Source: Marinitoga hydrogenitolerans DSM 16785 (lineage in GTDB: Bacteria > Thermotogota > Thermotogae > Petrotogales > Petrotogaceae). Taken from it: a stretch of 36,104 nucleotides of DNA. Both the position numbers and the translations under genes were made by a program. The notes beneath the pieces were generated by a model. That model made no database searches. It saw nothing but the letters and a program-made list of their open reading frames with translations, and was not told the DNA's origin. Shown in pieces: positions 8,366 through 16,519 of the stretch. Within the stretch, counting starts at the first letter, position 1; each line of letters begins with the position of its first letter. The DNA lies in assembly GCF_900129175.1 (NCBI RefSeq), contig NZ_FQUI01000022.1:1-36104 (forward strand), read 5' to 3'.

Positions 8366-9607
8366 ATGTCAGATGAATTCTTATCTCAAGAAGAGTTAGA
8401 CGCTTTGCTTCAAGGATTAAATCAAGATGAAGCAAAACAAGAAAATAATAAAACAATATCATCACCACAGAGCTCTGGTGCAACTACAGTTGATCCGGTA
8501 ATATTAGATTTAGTAGGTGAAGTTGGCAATATAGCTATGGGTGCAGGTGCAACTACTTTATCAACCTTATTAAAAAGAAAGGTTGATATTTCAAGCCCTA
8601 CCCCAATTACATTATTAAAGTCGGAAATAAAAAATCAATTTTCTGGAAAATATGTTATAATTTCTATAAATTATAAAGAAGGATTAAAAGGGACAAATTT
8701 TTTCTTATTTCCTGCTAATATATCATCTATTATAGCAGATCTTATGATGGGAGGAACTGGTGAAAACGTTCCAGAAACATTTGATGAAATTTCAATAAGT
8801 GCATTGGCAGAAGCGATTAATCAAATGATGGGAGCTTCTGCAACATCTTTGTCTGAATTTTTAAATGCAAAAGTTGATATTACACCTCCAGAAGTTCAAG
8901 TATTGGATTTTGATGATCCTAATGTCTTATTTCCGCCAGAATTAGAAGGAGCTTCTGAAACAATAATAGGTATTAAATTTATGTTAAAAATTCAAGGGTT
9001 AAAAGAAGGAGAAATGTGGCAGTTCGTTCCAATTGATATAGCTAATGATATAAAAAATAAAGTATTAGCTTCTCAAAATGTTGATATGGAAAAGAAAGAA
9101 ACACCTTCACAACAACAAATGCCGACACAACAACCGATGGGGTACCCACAACAACAAATGCCGACACAACAACCGATGGGATACCCACAACAACAAATGC
9201 CGACACAACAACCGATGGGATATCCACAACAAGTGCCAACACAGCAACCAATGGGATATATCCCACCAGAACAACAGGTTAATGTACAGCCAAAAAATTT
9301 TAATTCTATTTCTGGAAAACCTATAGAACCCACGGAAAATATAGATCTTGAAAAACTTCAACTTTTATTTGATGTTCCTTTAAATGTATCTGTTGAACTT
9401 GGAAGAAGGAAATATTCGTTAAGGGATATATTGAATTTCCACCAAGGCTCTATGATACAATTAGATAAGTTAGCAGGAGAACCTGTCGATATATATGTAA
9501 ATGGTAGGCTAATAGCTCGTGGAGAAGTTGTTGTTATAGATGAAAATTTTGGTGTTCGAATTACTGAAATAGTTTCATTAGAAGAAAGGTTGAGAGCATT
9601 AAAATGA
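8366..9607 (+). CDS. fliY: Flagellar motor switch phosphatase FliY (CheC-like + FliN domains)
   Basis: FliY sits in the C-ring and, in Bacillus and Thermotoga, dephosphorylates CheY-P. The order is: an N-terminal CheY-binding peptide (LSQEELDALLQG, residues 6-17), then a CheC-type phosphatase domain. That domain has two E-x2-N active-site motifs, GEVGNIAMGAGAT (E52, N55) and LAEAINQMMGASAT, each followed by a conserved Pro. A Pro/Gln linker of 13-residue repeats (249-300) follows, then the FliN/SpoA domain (about 325-413, ending VRITEIVSLEERL). ATG 8366 has GGAGGTG 6 bases upstream; the in-frame upstream TTG at 8342 lies in a hairpin and lacks such a site. The end overlaps the next gene by ATGA. 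Confidence 0.94.
   Translation: MSDEFLSQEELDALLQGLNQDEAKQENNKTISSPQSSGATTVDPVILDLVGEVGNIAMGAGATTLSTLLKRKVDISSPTPITLLKSEIKNQFSGKYVIISINYKEGLKGTNFFLFPANISSIIADLMMGGTGENVPETFDEISISALAEAINQMMGASATSLSEFLNAKVDITPPEVQVLDFDDPNVLFPPELEGASETIIGIKFMLKIQGLKEGEMWQFVPIDIANDIKNKVLASQNVDMEKKETPSQQQMPTQQPMGYPQQQMPTQQPMGYPQQQMPTQQPMGYPQQVPTQQPMGYIPPEQQVNVQPKNFNSISGKPIEPTENIDLEKLQLLFDVPLNVSVELGRRKYSLRDILNFHQGSMIQLDKLAGEPVDIYVNGRLIARGEVVVIDENFGVRITEIVSLEERLRALK
9110..9265 (+). repeat. 39-bp tandem repeat in the fliY linker
   Basis: Four in-tandem 39-bp units occupy 9110-9148, 9149-9187, 9188-9226 and 9227-9265. They encode QQQMPTQQPMGYP three times and then a diverged QQVPTQQPMGYIP. The first three units differ from each other by only one or two silent bases; the fourth is drifted. 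This is typical of a minisatellite that can change copy number by slippage while keeping frame. It separates the CheC-like and FliN domains. Confidence 0.95.
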
Positions 9608-10236
9608 CAAAAAATAATATATCTTTTTTAATAATATTAATATTTTTAGTGAATATAATATATTCTAATGATTTAATTGGTGTGTTTTCAAAATATTCAA
9701 AATTAGGAGAATTTAAAATAGAATTAAATATAAAATTTGAGGTGGATGCATCCCCCACCTCTATTTTAATGGATATATATGTTGATAATTTTAAATATTT
9801 TTATTTTAAAATAAATGAACCAAAAATTTTATCTGGAATTGATTATTATTATAATTTACATGAAGATATATTTTTAACAGATTTAAATAAAGATGTTGAT
9901 AGTTATAATGGGATAAAGGATAATCTTGAAATATTTAGAAATTTTATTCGTATTTTATCAGTTACATATTCCCAAGATAAATTTTTTATTAAAGAAATAA
10001 AGGATAAAAACTATAAAATCTTCTATTTTTATCCTAAATCAAAAAATGCATTAAAATTTTTAGGAGTAGATTATACTCAAATGAAAATATATCTAAAAGA
10101 GCAAATGAGTGTATATTTTTTAGAAAAAATAGAATTTTTCAACTCAAATAACAAAAAAAGAGTTGATGTAAAGGTTAATATTATACCCTATAATACAGAT
10201 TTCATAAAGAAGAATTTATTAGAAATTCAAAAGTAA
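9604..10236 (+). CDS. Secreted LolA-like hypothetical protein in the flagellar operon
   Basis: I do not recognise a named family with certainty. The 210-residue product begins with a clear signal peptide (hydrophobic residues about 6-20, cleavage probably near YSND). It continues as alternating beta strands with many Phe/Tyr/Lys, in the style of the LolA/LolB-like periplasmic lipoprotein-carrier fold (strands such as FKIELNIKFEVD and VYFLEKIEFF). There is no lipobox cysteine. The start overlaps the fliY stop by ATGA, so it is probably co-translated with the flagellar switch genes. Its last 18 bases overlap the convergent hydrolase gene. A role in envelope or flagellar sheath biogenesis is an inference from signal peptide and context only. 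Confidence 0.65.
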   Translation: MTKNNISFLIILIFLVNIIYSNDLIGVFSKYSKLGEFKIELNIKFEVDASPTSILMDIYVDNFKYFYFKINEPKILSGIDYYYNLHEDIFLTDLNKDVDSYNGIKDNLEIFRNFIRILSVTYSQDKFFIKEIKDKNYKIFYFYPKSKNALKFLGVDYTQMKIYLKEQMSVYFLEKIEFFNSNNKKRVDVKVNIIPYNTDFIKKNLLEIQK

Positions 10237-10956
10237 TTCAGGATATTTATATGTATCAAAATTTTTCAATAATAAATCTTTCCCTTTTTCTTTAAAAGTT
10301 TTAAGATATTTTAATTGATTGTCAATAAGTTTTATATTGCCGGGTTTTCCATGACCTGGTATTATTGTTTTTATATCCTGTTTTTTTAGTTCTTCTAAAA
10401 TCTTTATCCAATTATCAATATTAGCTTCATTTAATTCCGAATGAACACCAGAAACAATAATATCCCCAGAAACTAAGATGTTTTCTGGATAAATTTTATA
10501 TATAGTGGAATCTTCTGTATGACCACCTAAAGAAATTCCGCTAATTATAGTTTTCGAAGATGTATTTAAATTATCATTTCTAAATACGTTGAATTTACAT
10601 TTAGCTAATTTTTTTTGTATATTTGAAAATTCAAATCCTGATTCATCTGATATTTTTTTTAATAAAATATCATCGTATTCAAATAATTTTACCAAAGTTT
10701 TTTCAGATAAAATAATTTCAATTTCTCCATGAAATATAGCCCCAAATGAATGATCAGGATGATGATGAGTTAAAAAAACTTTTTTTACAGTTTTTTTAGT
10801 TCTTAATTGAACAAGGTCTATAACTTTTTTAAATTTTTCAGGATATAAAGATGAATCAATTAGAATGACTTCCTCGTTTAATTCTACAGCAGTAACGTTA
10901 CTTGCAAAGTTTTCAAACCAAAATACTAAAACTTTATTTTCAATTACTTCTAACAT
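10219..10956 (-). CDS. Metallo-beta-lactamase-fold hydrolase
   Basis: A 245-residue MBL-fold enzyme, probably cytoplasmic, since there is no signal peptide. The zinc-binding motif H-x-H-x-D-H is at residues 64-69 (THHHPDHS). The remaining family ligands appear in order: His in GGHTEDS, Asp in SGDIIV and His in IIPGHGKPG. The latter context resembles glyoxalase-II-like and quorum-quenching-like members, but the substrate cannot be read from the sequence. A consensus AAGGAGG (10966-10972) precedes the ATG at 10956. The gene is convergent with the flagellar operon, sharing 18 bases with its last gene, and divergent from the ABC exporter genes. It appears to be a single-gene unit. Confidence 0.85.
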   Translation of the reverse strand: MLEVIENKVLVFWFENFASNVTAVELNEEVILIDSSLYPEKFKKVIDLVQLRTKKTVKKVFLTHHHPDHSFGAIFHGEIEIILSEKTLVKLFEYDDILLKKISDESGFEFSNIQKKLAKCKFNVFRNDNLNTSSKTIISGISLGGHTEDSTIYKIYPENILVSGDIIVSGVHSELNEANIDNWIKILEELKKQDIKTIIPGHGKPGNIKLIDNQLKYLKTFKEKGKDLLLKNFDTYKYPELLLNF

Positions 10957-11003
10957 TGAAGTTTTCCTCCTTAAAGTTATTTCATTTAATAATTCTTTAT
11001 ATG

Positions 11004-11032
11004 TTGATTTTTTTCCTTAAAAATGTTAGAAT
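11004..11032 (+). promoter_or_regulatory. Promoter of the ABC exporter operon
   Basis: TTGATT (11004-11009), a 17-base spacer and TAGAAT (11027-11032) preceded by TGt form a sigma-70-type promoter with an extended -10. Transcription would begin around 11039. This places the ATG at 11023 upstream of the transcript start. Confidence 0.7.
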
Positions 11033-11040
11033 TGTTAGTG

Positions 11041-12795
11041 ATGCAAACGAAGATCGGGGGTGTTAATATTATAAAAGAATTTTTTAAAAAAAATTGGTGG
11101 AGGTATTTAATAGGAATAACCTTTTTATTGGTTATCGATTATATGCAAATTTTTATTCCTAAAAGAATTGGGGATATAATGGATGATCTAAAACTTATTA
11201 AAGATTTTGAAGTAATAAAGTTATCTATTTATTCAATATTGATATTAGCAATATCAATAATGATTGGGCGATTTATATGGCGTTTTTTTATTTTTGGCAC
11301 ATCCAGATTATTTGAATTTAAAACAGCAAATATTATGTTTTCACATATTTTAGACCAATCATATGATTTTTATGATAAATGGAGAACTGGTGACTTAATG
11401 ACCAGGTTTACGGAAGATCTAAATGCAGTAAGAATGGCTATGGGGCCATCGATAGTAATGATTATAGATACTGTATTTATGTCTACTATAACGATAATAG
11501 CAATGATAAATTTTGTTAATCCTAAGTTAACGCTATTATCTTTGACACCTTTGCCGATAATAGGATTAATAACGTTGTTTTTTGGAAGGACAATAAGGAA
11601 ATTATTTAAAAATTTACAAAAAACTATATCAGATCTTTCAGATCATACCGAAGAAAGTTATGCTGGTATACATGTGGTTAAGGTGTTTTCATTAGAAAAT
11701 ACAATGAAAAAAAGATTTAATGATAGATCTATGAAATATTATGATGCACAAATGAAATTAATTAAAACATGGGGTTTAATGTTTCCGCTAATACAATTCT
11801 TAGCCTCATTATCAGGGGTTTTAGCAATATATTTTGGCGGGAAAATGGTAATAAATAATGAAATTACATTTGGGCAATTAGTAATGTTCTACTCATATAT
11901 AGGTATGCTTGTGTGGCCTATGATGGCTGTAGGTTGGGTAGTAAATGTTCTCCAAAGGGGGAAGGCTTCTTATCAAAGATTAATGGAAATAATGAAATCA
12001 AAATCATCAGTTATAGAACCAGAAAATATAGATAGAAGTTATAAATTTAAAGGTCATATAAAAATAAATAATCTTAATTTTAAATATTCTGGTTCAGAAA
12101 AATATGCTTTAAAAAATATTAATATGGAAATAAAACCAGGAGAGATGGTAGCATTTGTAGGTAAAATAGGTTCAGGTAAATCGACTCTTCCAAAATTATT
12201 ATTGAAATTTTATCCAGTTGAAGATAATACAATATTTATAGATGGAATAGATATAAATAAGATACATTCTAAGATTATTAGAGATAACATTGCATATGTT
12301 CCACAGGAATCTTTTTTATTTTCAATGCCAATAGAAGATAATATAAGTTTTGCCCATCCGAAAGAAGTTAAAAAAGCTCCAAAATATGCAAAAATAGCAA
12401 ATGTTCATGAGGATATAATAGATTTACCAGAAAAATATAAAACATTAGTAGGTGAAAGAGGAGTTACGCTTTCTGGTGGTCAAAAACAAAGGGTTTCAAT
12501 AGCCAGGGCTTTAGCTAAAAATGCTCCGTTTATTATCTTGGATGATTGTCTTTCTGCTGTTGATACTGAAACAGAAGAAGCAATAATAACTAATCTTAGA
12601 AATAATACAGTTAATAAAACAATGATTGTTATATCACACAGATTAAAAGCTGTTAGAAATGCTGATAAAATTTATGTTTTTGAAAATGGTGAAATAATAG
12701 AACAAGGAAATCATAATGAATTATTAGCATTAGAAGGTGCATATTATAGTATGTATATGAAACAGTTAATTGAAGAAAAATTAGAGGAGGAATAA
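11041..12795 (+). CDS. Heterodimeric ABC exporter subunit with degenerate Walker B (TM287-like)
   Basis: A half-transporter with an N-terminal six-helix membrane domain and a C-terminal nucleotide-binding domain. Walker A is GKIGSGKST, the Q-loop VPQESFLF, and the signature LSGGQKQR. The Walker B region reads ILDDCLSAVD, so Asp (codon at 12544) replaces the catalytic Glu. The switch His is in ISHRL. That Asp is the hallmark of the degenerate-site subunit in TM287/TM288-type heterodimers, which export drugs or lipids. The partner follows after one base. The start is uncertain: ATG 11023 precedes the predicted transcript start; ATG 11041 would be almost leaderless; the ribosome site at 11056 points to ATT 11068. 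Substrate unknown. Confidence 0.9.
   Translation: MQTKIGGVNIIKEFFKKNWWRYLIGITFLLVIDYMQIFIPKRIGDIMDDLKLIKDFEVIKLSIYSILILAISIMIGRFIWRFFIFGTSRLFEFKTANIMFSHILDQSYDFYDKWRTGDLMTRFTEDLNAVRMAMGPSIVMIIDTVFMSTITIIAMINFVNPKLTLLSLTPLPIIGLITLFFGRTIRKLFKNLQKTISDLSDHTEESYAGIHVVKVFSLENTMKKRFNDRSMKYYDAQMKLIKTWGLMFPLIQFLASLSGVLAIYFGGKMVINNEITFGQLVMFYSYIGMLVWPMMAVGWVVNVLQRGKASYQRLMEIMKSKSSVIEPENIDRSYKFKGHIKINNLNFKYSGSEKYALKNINMEIKPGEMVAFVGKIGSGKSTLPKLLLKFYPVEDNTIFIDGIDINKIHSKIIRDNIAYVPQESFLFSMPIEDNISFAHPKEVKKAPKYAKIANVHEDIIDLPEKYKTLVGERGVTLSGGQKQRVSIARALAKNAPFIILDDCLSAVDTETEEAIITNLRNNTVNKTMIVISHRLKAVRNADKIYVFENGEIIEQGNHNELLALEGAYYSMYMKQLIEEKLEEE
11056..11062 (+). promoter_or_regulatory. Ribosome binding site that conflicts with the ATG starts of the exporter gene
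   Basis: GGGGGTG is the only good Shine-Dalgarno sequence upstream of the first exporter gene. No in-frame ATG, GTG or TTG follows at a normal distance. The in-frame codons 5 and 8 bases downstream are ATT (11068) and ATA (11071). Confidence 0.55.
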
Positions 12796-12796
12796 T

Positions 12797-14716
12797 ATGC
12801 GGACAGCTCATACAGATATATTAAAAGAAGAAAATCAACGAGGTATATCCAACATAAAAATATTTAAAATGCTATGGACATATATGAAAAAATATTATAT
12901 TATATTGATATTATCTTTTTTATTTTTATTTTTATCAACAATTGTAGATTTAACTATACCAAGCGTTATGAGATATGTAATAGACAATGTTATAAATTCC
13001 GCATACAAATTTGAAAAAATAGATAATAATTTTAAATCATCACCAACAGGAGATTATACCTTAAAACAAGTAAATGAAAAGTATTATATGTCAAATGGAA
13101 AAGAAGAAATTCCTGTGAGCGGAGAGTTTGTAAATAATATAAAAAATAAAGCTTTAGATGATATTATGAAATATACATTAATAATAGTTTCTCTTTTTTT
13201 GGGTCAATTGTTGTTTAACTATGGACAAGTTATTTTTTCTAATTTAATGGGGCAAAAAGTAATTTATGATATAAGAGATGAATTGTATTCTCATATCCTT
13301 TCTGTTCCCTTGGATTTTTTCACTAAAAATCCTACTGGTAAAATTACAACAAGAACAGTAAATGATACACAAAATCTTTCTCAATTTTTTACAGATGTTT
13401 TAACTAGTTTAACAAAAGATGTGGCAATAATAATTGGAGTAATTATTGTAATGTTTAAAATGAATATAAAACTAACCACGTATGTAATAATAATGTTTCC
13501 TATAATTATTGCCGCCACATGGGTATTTGGCATTATAGATAAAAAGATTTATTCTAAAACTAGAACCAGAATTTCTGCAACAAATGCTTTTTTAGCAGAA
13601 AATATAGCAGGTGCTAATGTTACTAAATCCTTTAATCAGGAGGACAGAAAAAGGCAAGAATTTTATGATTTAAGTCATAAATTGTACAAATCTAGAATGC
13701 AACAAATTATATTAAATGGATTGTTCAGACCTATGATGAATGTTATGTATTATATTACCTTATCATTATTATTCTGGTTTGGAGCAAAATTATTTAAACA
13801 AAATATTGTATCATTTGGTGTATTAGTTGCTTTTACATCATATATAGATATGTTTTTTAGACCATTGTTTGATATAGCTGAAAAATATGATATATTACAG
13901 AATGCATTTGCATCAGCAGAAAAAATATTCAGACTAAAAGAATTAGAGCAAGAAGATTTTGGTAAAGGGAAATATAAAGAGATAAAAATGGGGAGTATAA
14001 AATTTAAAAATGTGTCGTTTGCATATGAAAAAGAGAATTATATATTAAAAAACGTATCCTTTAAAGTTGAAGCGAAAGACAATATAGCCATAGTAGGTGA
14101 AACGGGTTCTGGAAAAACCACTATAATAAAATTGATAAATGGATTATATAGACCACAAATGGGTAATATATATATAGATGAAAAAGATTTGAATGACTAT
14201 GATTTGCATGCATTAAGAAGACAAATTGCCGTAGTTCCGCAAGATGTTTTTCTATTCACAGGGACAATATTAGATAATATTAGAATGTTTGATGAGAGTG
14301 TAAGCGAAGAAGAAGTAATTGAAGCTGCAAAACAGGTTCATGCTCACGAAATGATTGAAAAATTTCCAGATAAATATTATACAAAAATTTTAGAAAGAGG
14401 AAGTACATTATCAGCAGGTGAAAGACAATTAATAGCATTAGCAAGAGCAGTAGTTTTTAAATCTAAAATAATAATTTTAGATGAAGCAACGGCAAATATA
14501 GATGTGGAAACAGAGTATTTAATTCAAAAAGCAATGGAAAATTTAATAGGTAAAGTAACAATATTATCAATAGCTCATAGACTTTCCACAATAAAAACAG
14601 CAAGAAAAATATTAGTTGTTCATAAAGGAAAAGTAGTTGAAGAGGGTTCTCATAATGAATTAATGAATAAAAGAGGGATTTATTATGATTTATATAGGTT
14701 GCAATATAGCACGTAA
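12797..14716 (+). CDS. Heterodimeric ABC exporter subunit with catalytic Walker B (TM288-like)
   Basis: A 639-residue half-transporter, partner of the preceding gene. Six membrane helices are followed by a nucleotide-binding domain with Walker A GETGSGKTT, Q-loop VPQDVFLF, Walker B ILDEATANID (catalytic Glu at codon 14483) and switch His in IAHRLST. Its signature is LSAGERQ instead of LSGGQ. In a heterodimer this would pair with the partner's Asp-containing Walker B to form one degenerate ATP site, leaving one active site. The first extracytoplasmic loop (about residues 62-118) is some 45 residues longer than usual. The start at 12797 has GAGGAGG upstream, 1 base after the partner's stop. A strong terminator follows. 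Confidence 0.93.
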   Translation: MRTAHTDILKEENQRGISNIKIFKMLWTYMKKYYIILILSFLFLFLSTIVDLTIPSVMRYVIDNVINSAYKFEKIDNNFKSSPTGDYTLKQVNEKYYMSNGKEEIPVSGEFVNNIKNKALDDIMKYTLIIVSLFLGQLLFNYGQVIFSNLMGQKVIYDIRDELYSHILSVPLDFFTKNPTGKITTRTVNDTQNLSQFFTDVLTSLTKDVAIIIGVIIVMFKMNIKLTTYVIIMFPIIIAATWVFGIIDKKIYSKTRTRISATNAFLAENIAGANVTKSFNQEDRKRQEFYDLSHKLYKSRMQQIILNGLFRPMMNVMYYITLSLLFWFGAKLFKQNIVSFGVLVAFTSYIDMFFRPLFDIAEKYDILQNAFASAEKIFRLKELEQEDFGKGKYKEIKMGSIKFKNVSFAYEKENYILKNVSFKVEAKDNIAIVGETGSGKTTIIKLINGLYRPQMGNIYIDEKDLNDYDLHALRRQIAVVPQDVFLFTGTILDNIRMFDESVSEEEVIEAAKQVHAHEMIEKFPDKYYTKILERGSTLSAGERQLIALARAVVFKSKIIILDEATANIDVETEYLIQKAMENLIGKVTILSIAHRLSTIKTARKILVVHKGKVVEEGSHNELMNKRGIYYDLYRLQYST

Positions 14717-14779
14717 TAAAAAAGAAATTATAAGAGATAGATTATAAAAAAATTGTGAAATTTATACCTTGATAATAAA

Positions 14780-14810
14780 CAAATCCCGGTTTTTACCGGG
14801 ATTTGTTTTT
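14780..14810. terminator. Bidirectional terminator between convergent operons
   Basis: An 11-bp perfect stem, CAAATCCCGGT with loop TTTT and ACCGGGATTTG (14780-14805), is followed by TTTTT on the plus strand and by TTTATT on the minus strand. It ends the ABC exporter operon. The T-run overlaps the stop codon of the minus-strand permease, so the same hairpin probably ends that transcript too. Confidence 0.9.
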
Positions 14811-15639
14811 AATCCTTTAAACTTCCTTGAGTTAAACCGGATATAATATATTTTTGTGCAATGGAAAAAACAATTATAGTTGGCAAAAGAGCTATAACTA
14901 TGCCTGCAGATAACACATTCCATTGAATTCCAGCTTTAGATACAATTGAATATAAACCTACAGGAACAGTATATTTATCTGCAGTGTTTAAAAACATAAC
15001 GGCTGTAAATAGTTCATTCCAGTTATTAACGAATGAAAAGCTTAAAATTGCAGATAATCCAGGAAGCATTAATGGAACAGTAATTTTAAATAATGATTGT
15101 ATTTCATTACATCCGTCAATTAAAGCTGCTTCTTCTATACTCTTTGGAATTCTATCAAAAAAACCTTTAGCCATAATTGTGCTAAATGCTGCACCAAAAC
15201 CGCTATATACTATTATTATACTAATTAATTTATTAATCAAATTGAATTTTGAGAACATAATGTATTGTGGAACCATAATTAGGTATGACGGTATCATTTG
15301 TGAGAAAAAAAGATATAAAATAACAATATATCTCCATTTAAACTCTTTTCGAGATAATATATATCCACTTAACATTGCAAAAATTGTTGAAATAAAAGCT
15401 GCAATAAAGGAAACAAAAATACTATTAGCAAAATATTGTTTGAAATTAACAAATTCAAATAACTTTTTATAACCATACAAACTTGGATGATTTGTCCAAT
15501 ATTTTATTGGAAAGGTGTATAATTCATATACAGGTTTAAATGAAGTTAATATAATCCAGTAAAGAGGAAATATAGCAAATAATAAGAATAATGCTAATAA
15601 TATAAATCGTACAATTTGCCATATTGTTTTTTTCTTCAT
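14809..15639 (-). CDS. Sugar ABC transporter permease, MalG type
   Basis: The inner-membrane permease has 276 residues and about six membrane helices. The EAA loop that docks the ATPase is visible as EEAALIDGCNEIQSLFKITVPLMLPGL (split: EEAALIDGCNEIQ, then FKITVPLMLPGL). This is the binding-protein-dependent inner-membrane component of carbohydrate uptake (CUT1) transporters. Its start overlaps the end of the MalF-type gene by ATGA (15636-15639), so translation is coupled. It is the last gene of the minus-strand operon of binding protein, MalF-type and MalG-type permease. No ATPase gene is present. Confidence 0.92.
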   Translation of the reverse strand: MKKKTIWQIVRFILLALFLLFAIFPLYWIILTSFKPVYELYTFPIKYWTNHPSLYGYKKLFEFVNFKQYFANSIFVSFIAAFISTIFAMLSGYILSRKEFKWRYIVILYLFFSQMIPSYLIMVPQYIMFSKFNLINKLISIIIVYSGFGAAFSTIMAKGFFDRIPKSIEEAALIDGCNEIQSLFKITVPLMLPGLSAILSFSFVNNWNELFTAVMFLNTADKYTVPVGLYSIVSKAGIQWNVLSAGIVIALLPTIIVFSIAQKYIISGLTQGSLKD

Positions 15640-16511
15640 AATGAAAACTCCTTTTTAGAAGTCAATTTTAAATACATAATAGTATATAATACAAGAACAG
15701 TAACTATGATTACACCATGGGCAGCAGCTTTACTATAATTTGATTCATAAAATACAGTATTAATCATTTTTACTGACAATATTTCTGTACTTCCAGCAGG
15801 TCCACCTCGAGTCATACCATATATAACATCCGGGAAATTCATAACCCATATTATTCTTAATAAAATAGTATTTATTAATGTAGGTTTAATATATGGAATA
15901 GTTATTTTAAAAAGTTTTGTAAAATATCCTGCGCCGTCAATTTCAGCCGCTTCATACAATGAATCTGGTATTGATTGCAATGCAGCTAAAATCATAATAG
16001 CGAAAAATGGTATGCCATACCATACATTTACCAATATAACTGAAAACATAGCTAAAGATGGATCAGATAAAAAGTTAAAACCTTCTTTAATAAAGCCTAT
16101 TTGCAATAATATATCGTTTATTACTCCAAATTGTCCATTAAGCAGCCATGACCATATTAGTCCTATAGCAAAACCAGAAATAGCCCATGGATAAAAAACA
16201 AACCCTGCATATAATCCTCTTCCTTTAAACGGTTCTTTCATTAATAATGCCAGAATAAAACCAAAGATTAATTGAAAAAATACAGAAAAGAAGATCCATT
16301 TTATTGTATTCCAGACAATATCAATATAAAAAATATCAGAAAAGATTTCTTTATAATTTTCAAATCCTACCCATTTGATTTTTCCGAAATTAAAAATAGA
16401 ATAATTTTTGAAAGAAAGCAAAACCCCACTTATCGTGGGGTATAAAATAATAAATGAAATTAAAAGAATTGTTGGCAATAGCATAAGTATAATAAATTTT
16501 CTTTGTTTCAT
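15636..16511 (-). CDS. Sugar ABC transporter permease, MalF type
   Basis: A 291-residue permease of the CUT1 carbohydrate family with about six membrane helices. The EAA motif reads YEAAEIDGAGYFTKLFKI, then TIPYIKPTL. It pairs with the MalG-type protein encoded next. It starts 8 bases after the stop of the binding-protein gene. Codons about 24-30 contain a GC-rich inverted repeat (16423-16441) that on this strand is followed by TTTT, discussed separately. The transported sugar cannot be read from the sequence. The nearby trehalose-synthase-like gene makes an alpha-glucoside such as trehalose or maltose a reasonable guess. Confidence 0.92.
   Translation of the reverse strand: MKQRKFIILMLLPTILLISFIILYPTISGVLLSFKNYSIFNFGKIKWVGFENYKEIFSDIFYIDIVWNTIKWIFFSVFFQLIFGFILALLMKEPFKGRGLYAGFVFYPWAISGFAIGLIWSWLLNGQFGVINDILLQIGFIKEGFNFLSDPSLAMFSVILVNVWYGIPFFAIMILAALQSIPDSLYEAAEIDGAGYFTKLFKITIPYIKPTLINTILLRIIWVMNFPDVIYGMTRGGPAGSTEILSVKMINTVFYESNYSKAAAHGVIIVTVLVLYTIMYLKLTSKKEFSL
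16423..16441 (-). promoter_or_regulatory. Terminator-like hairpin inside the MalF-type gene
   Basis: ACCCCAC, loop TTATC, GTGGGGT form a 7-bp, mostly GC stem in otherwise AT-rich DNA. Read on the transcribed (minus) strand the stem is followed by TTTTGCTTTC. It lies about 24-30 codons into the first permease gene, just after the binding-protein gene. It may lower permease expression or protect the 3' end of the binding-protein mRNA. Confidence 0.5.
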
Positions 16512-16519
16512 TTAATCAC

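Noticed and set aside
9110-9265. Possible CRISPR-like array
   Set aside because: Units are directly adjacent without spacers and encode a regular protein linker.
9042-9361. Four additional reading frames over the fliY repeat, on both strands, open for 74-86 codons
   Set aside because: They are by-products of the 39-bp repeat, whose length is a multiple of three and keeps every frame open. None has a ribosome site or family resemblance, and the FliY frame is clearly the coding one.
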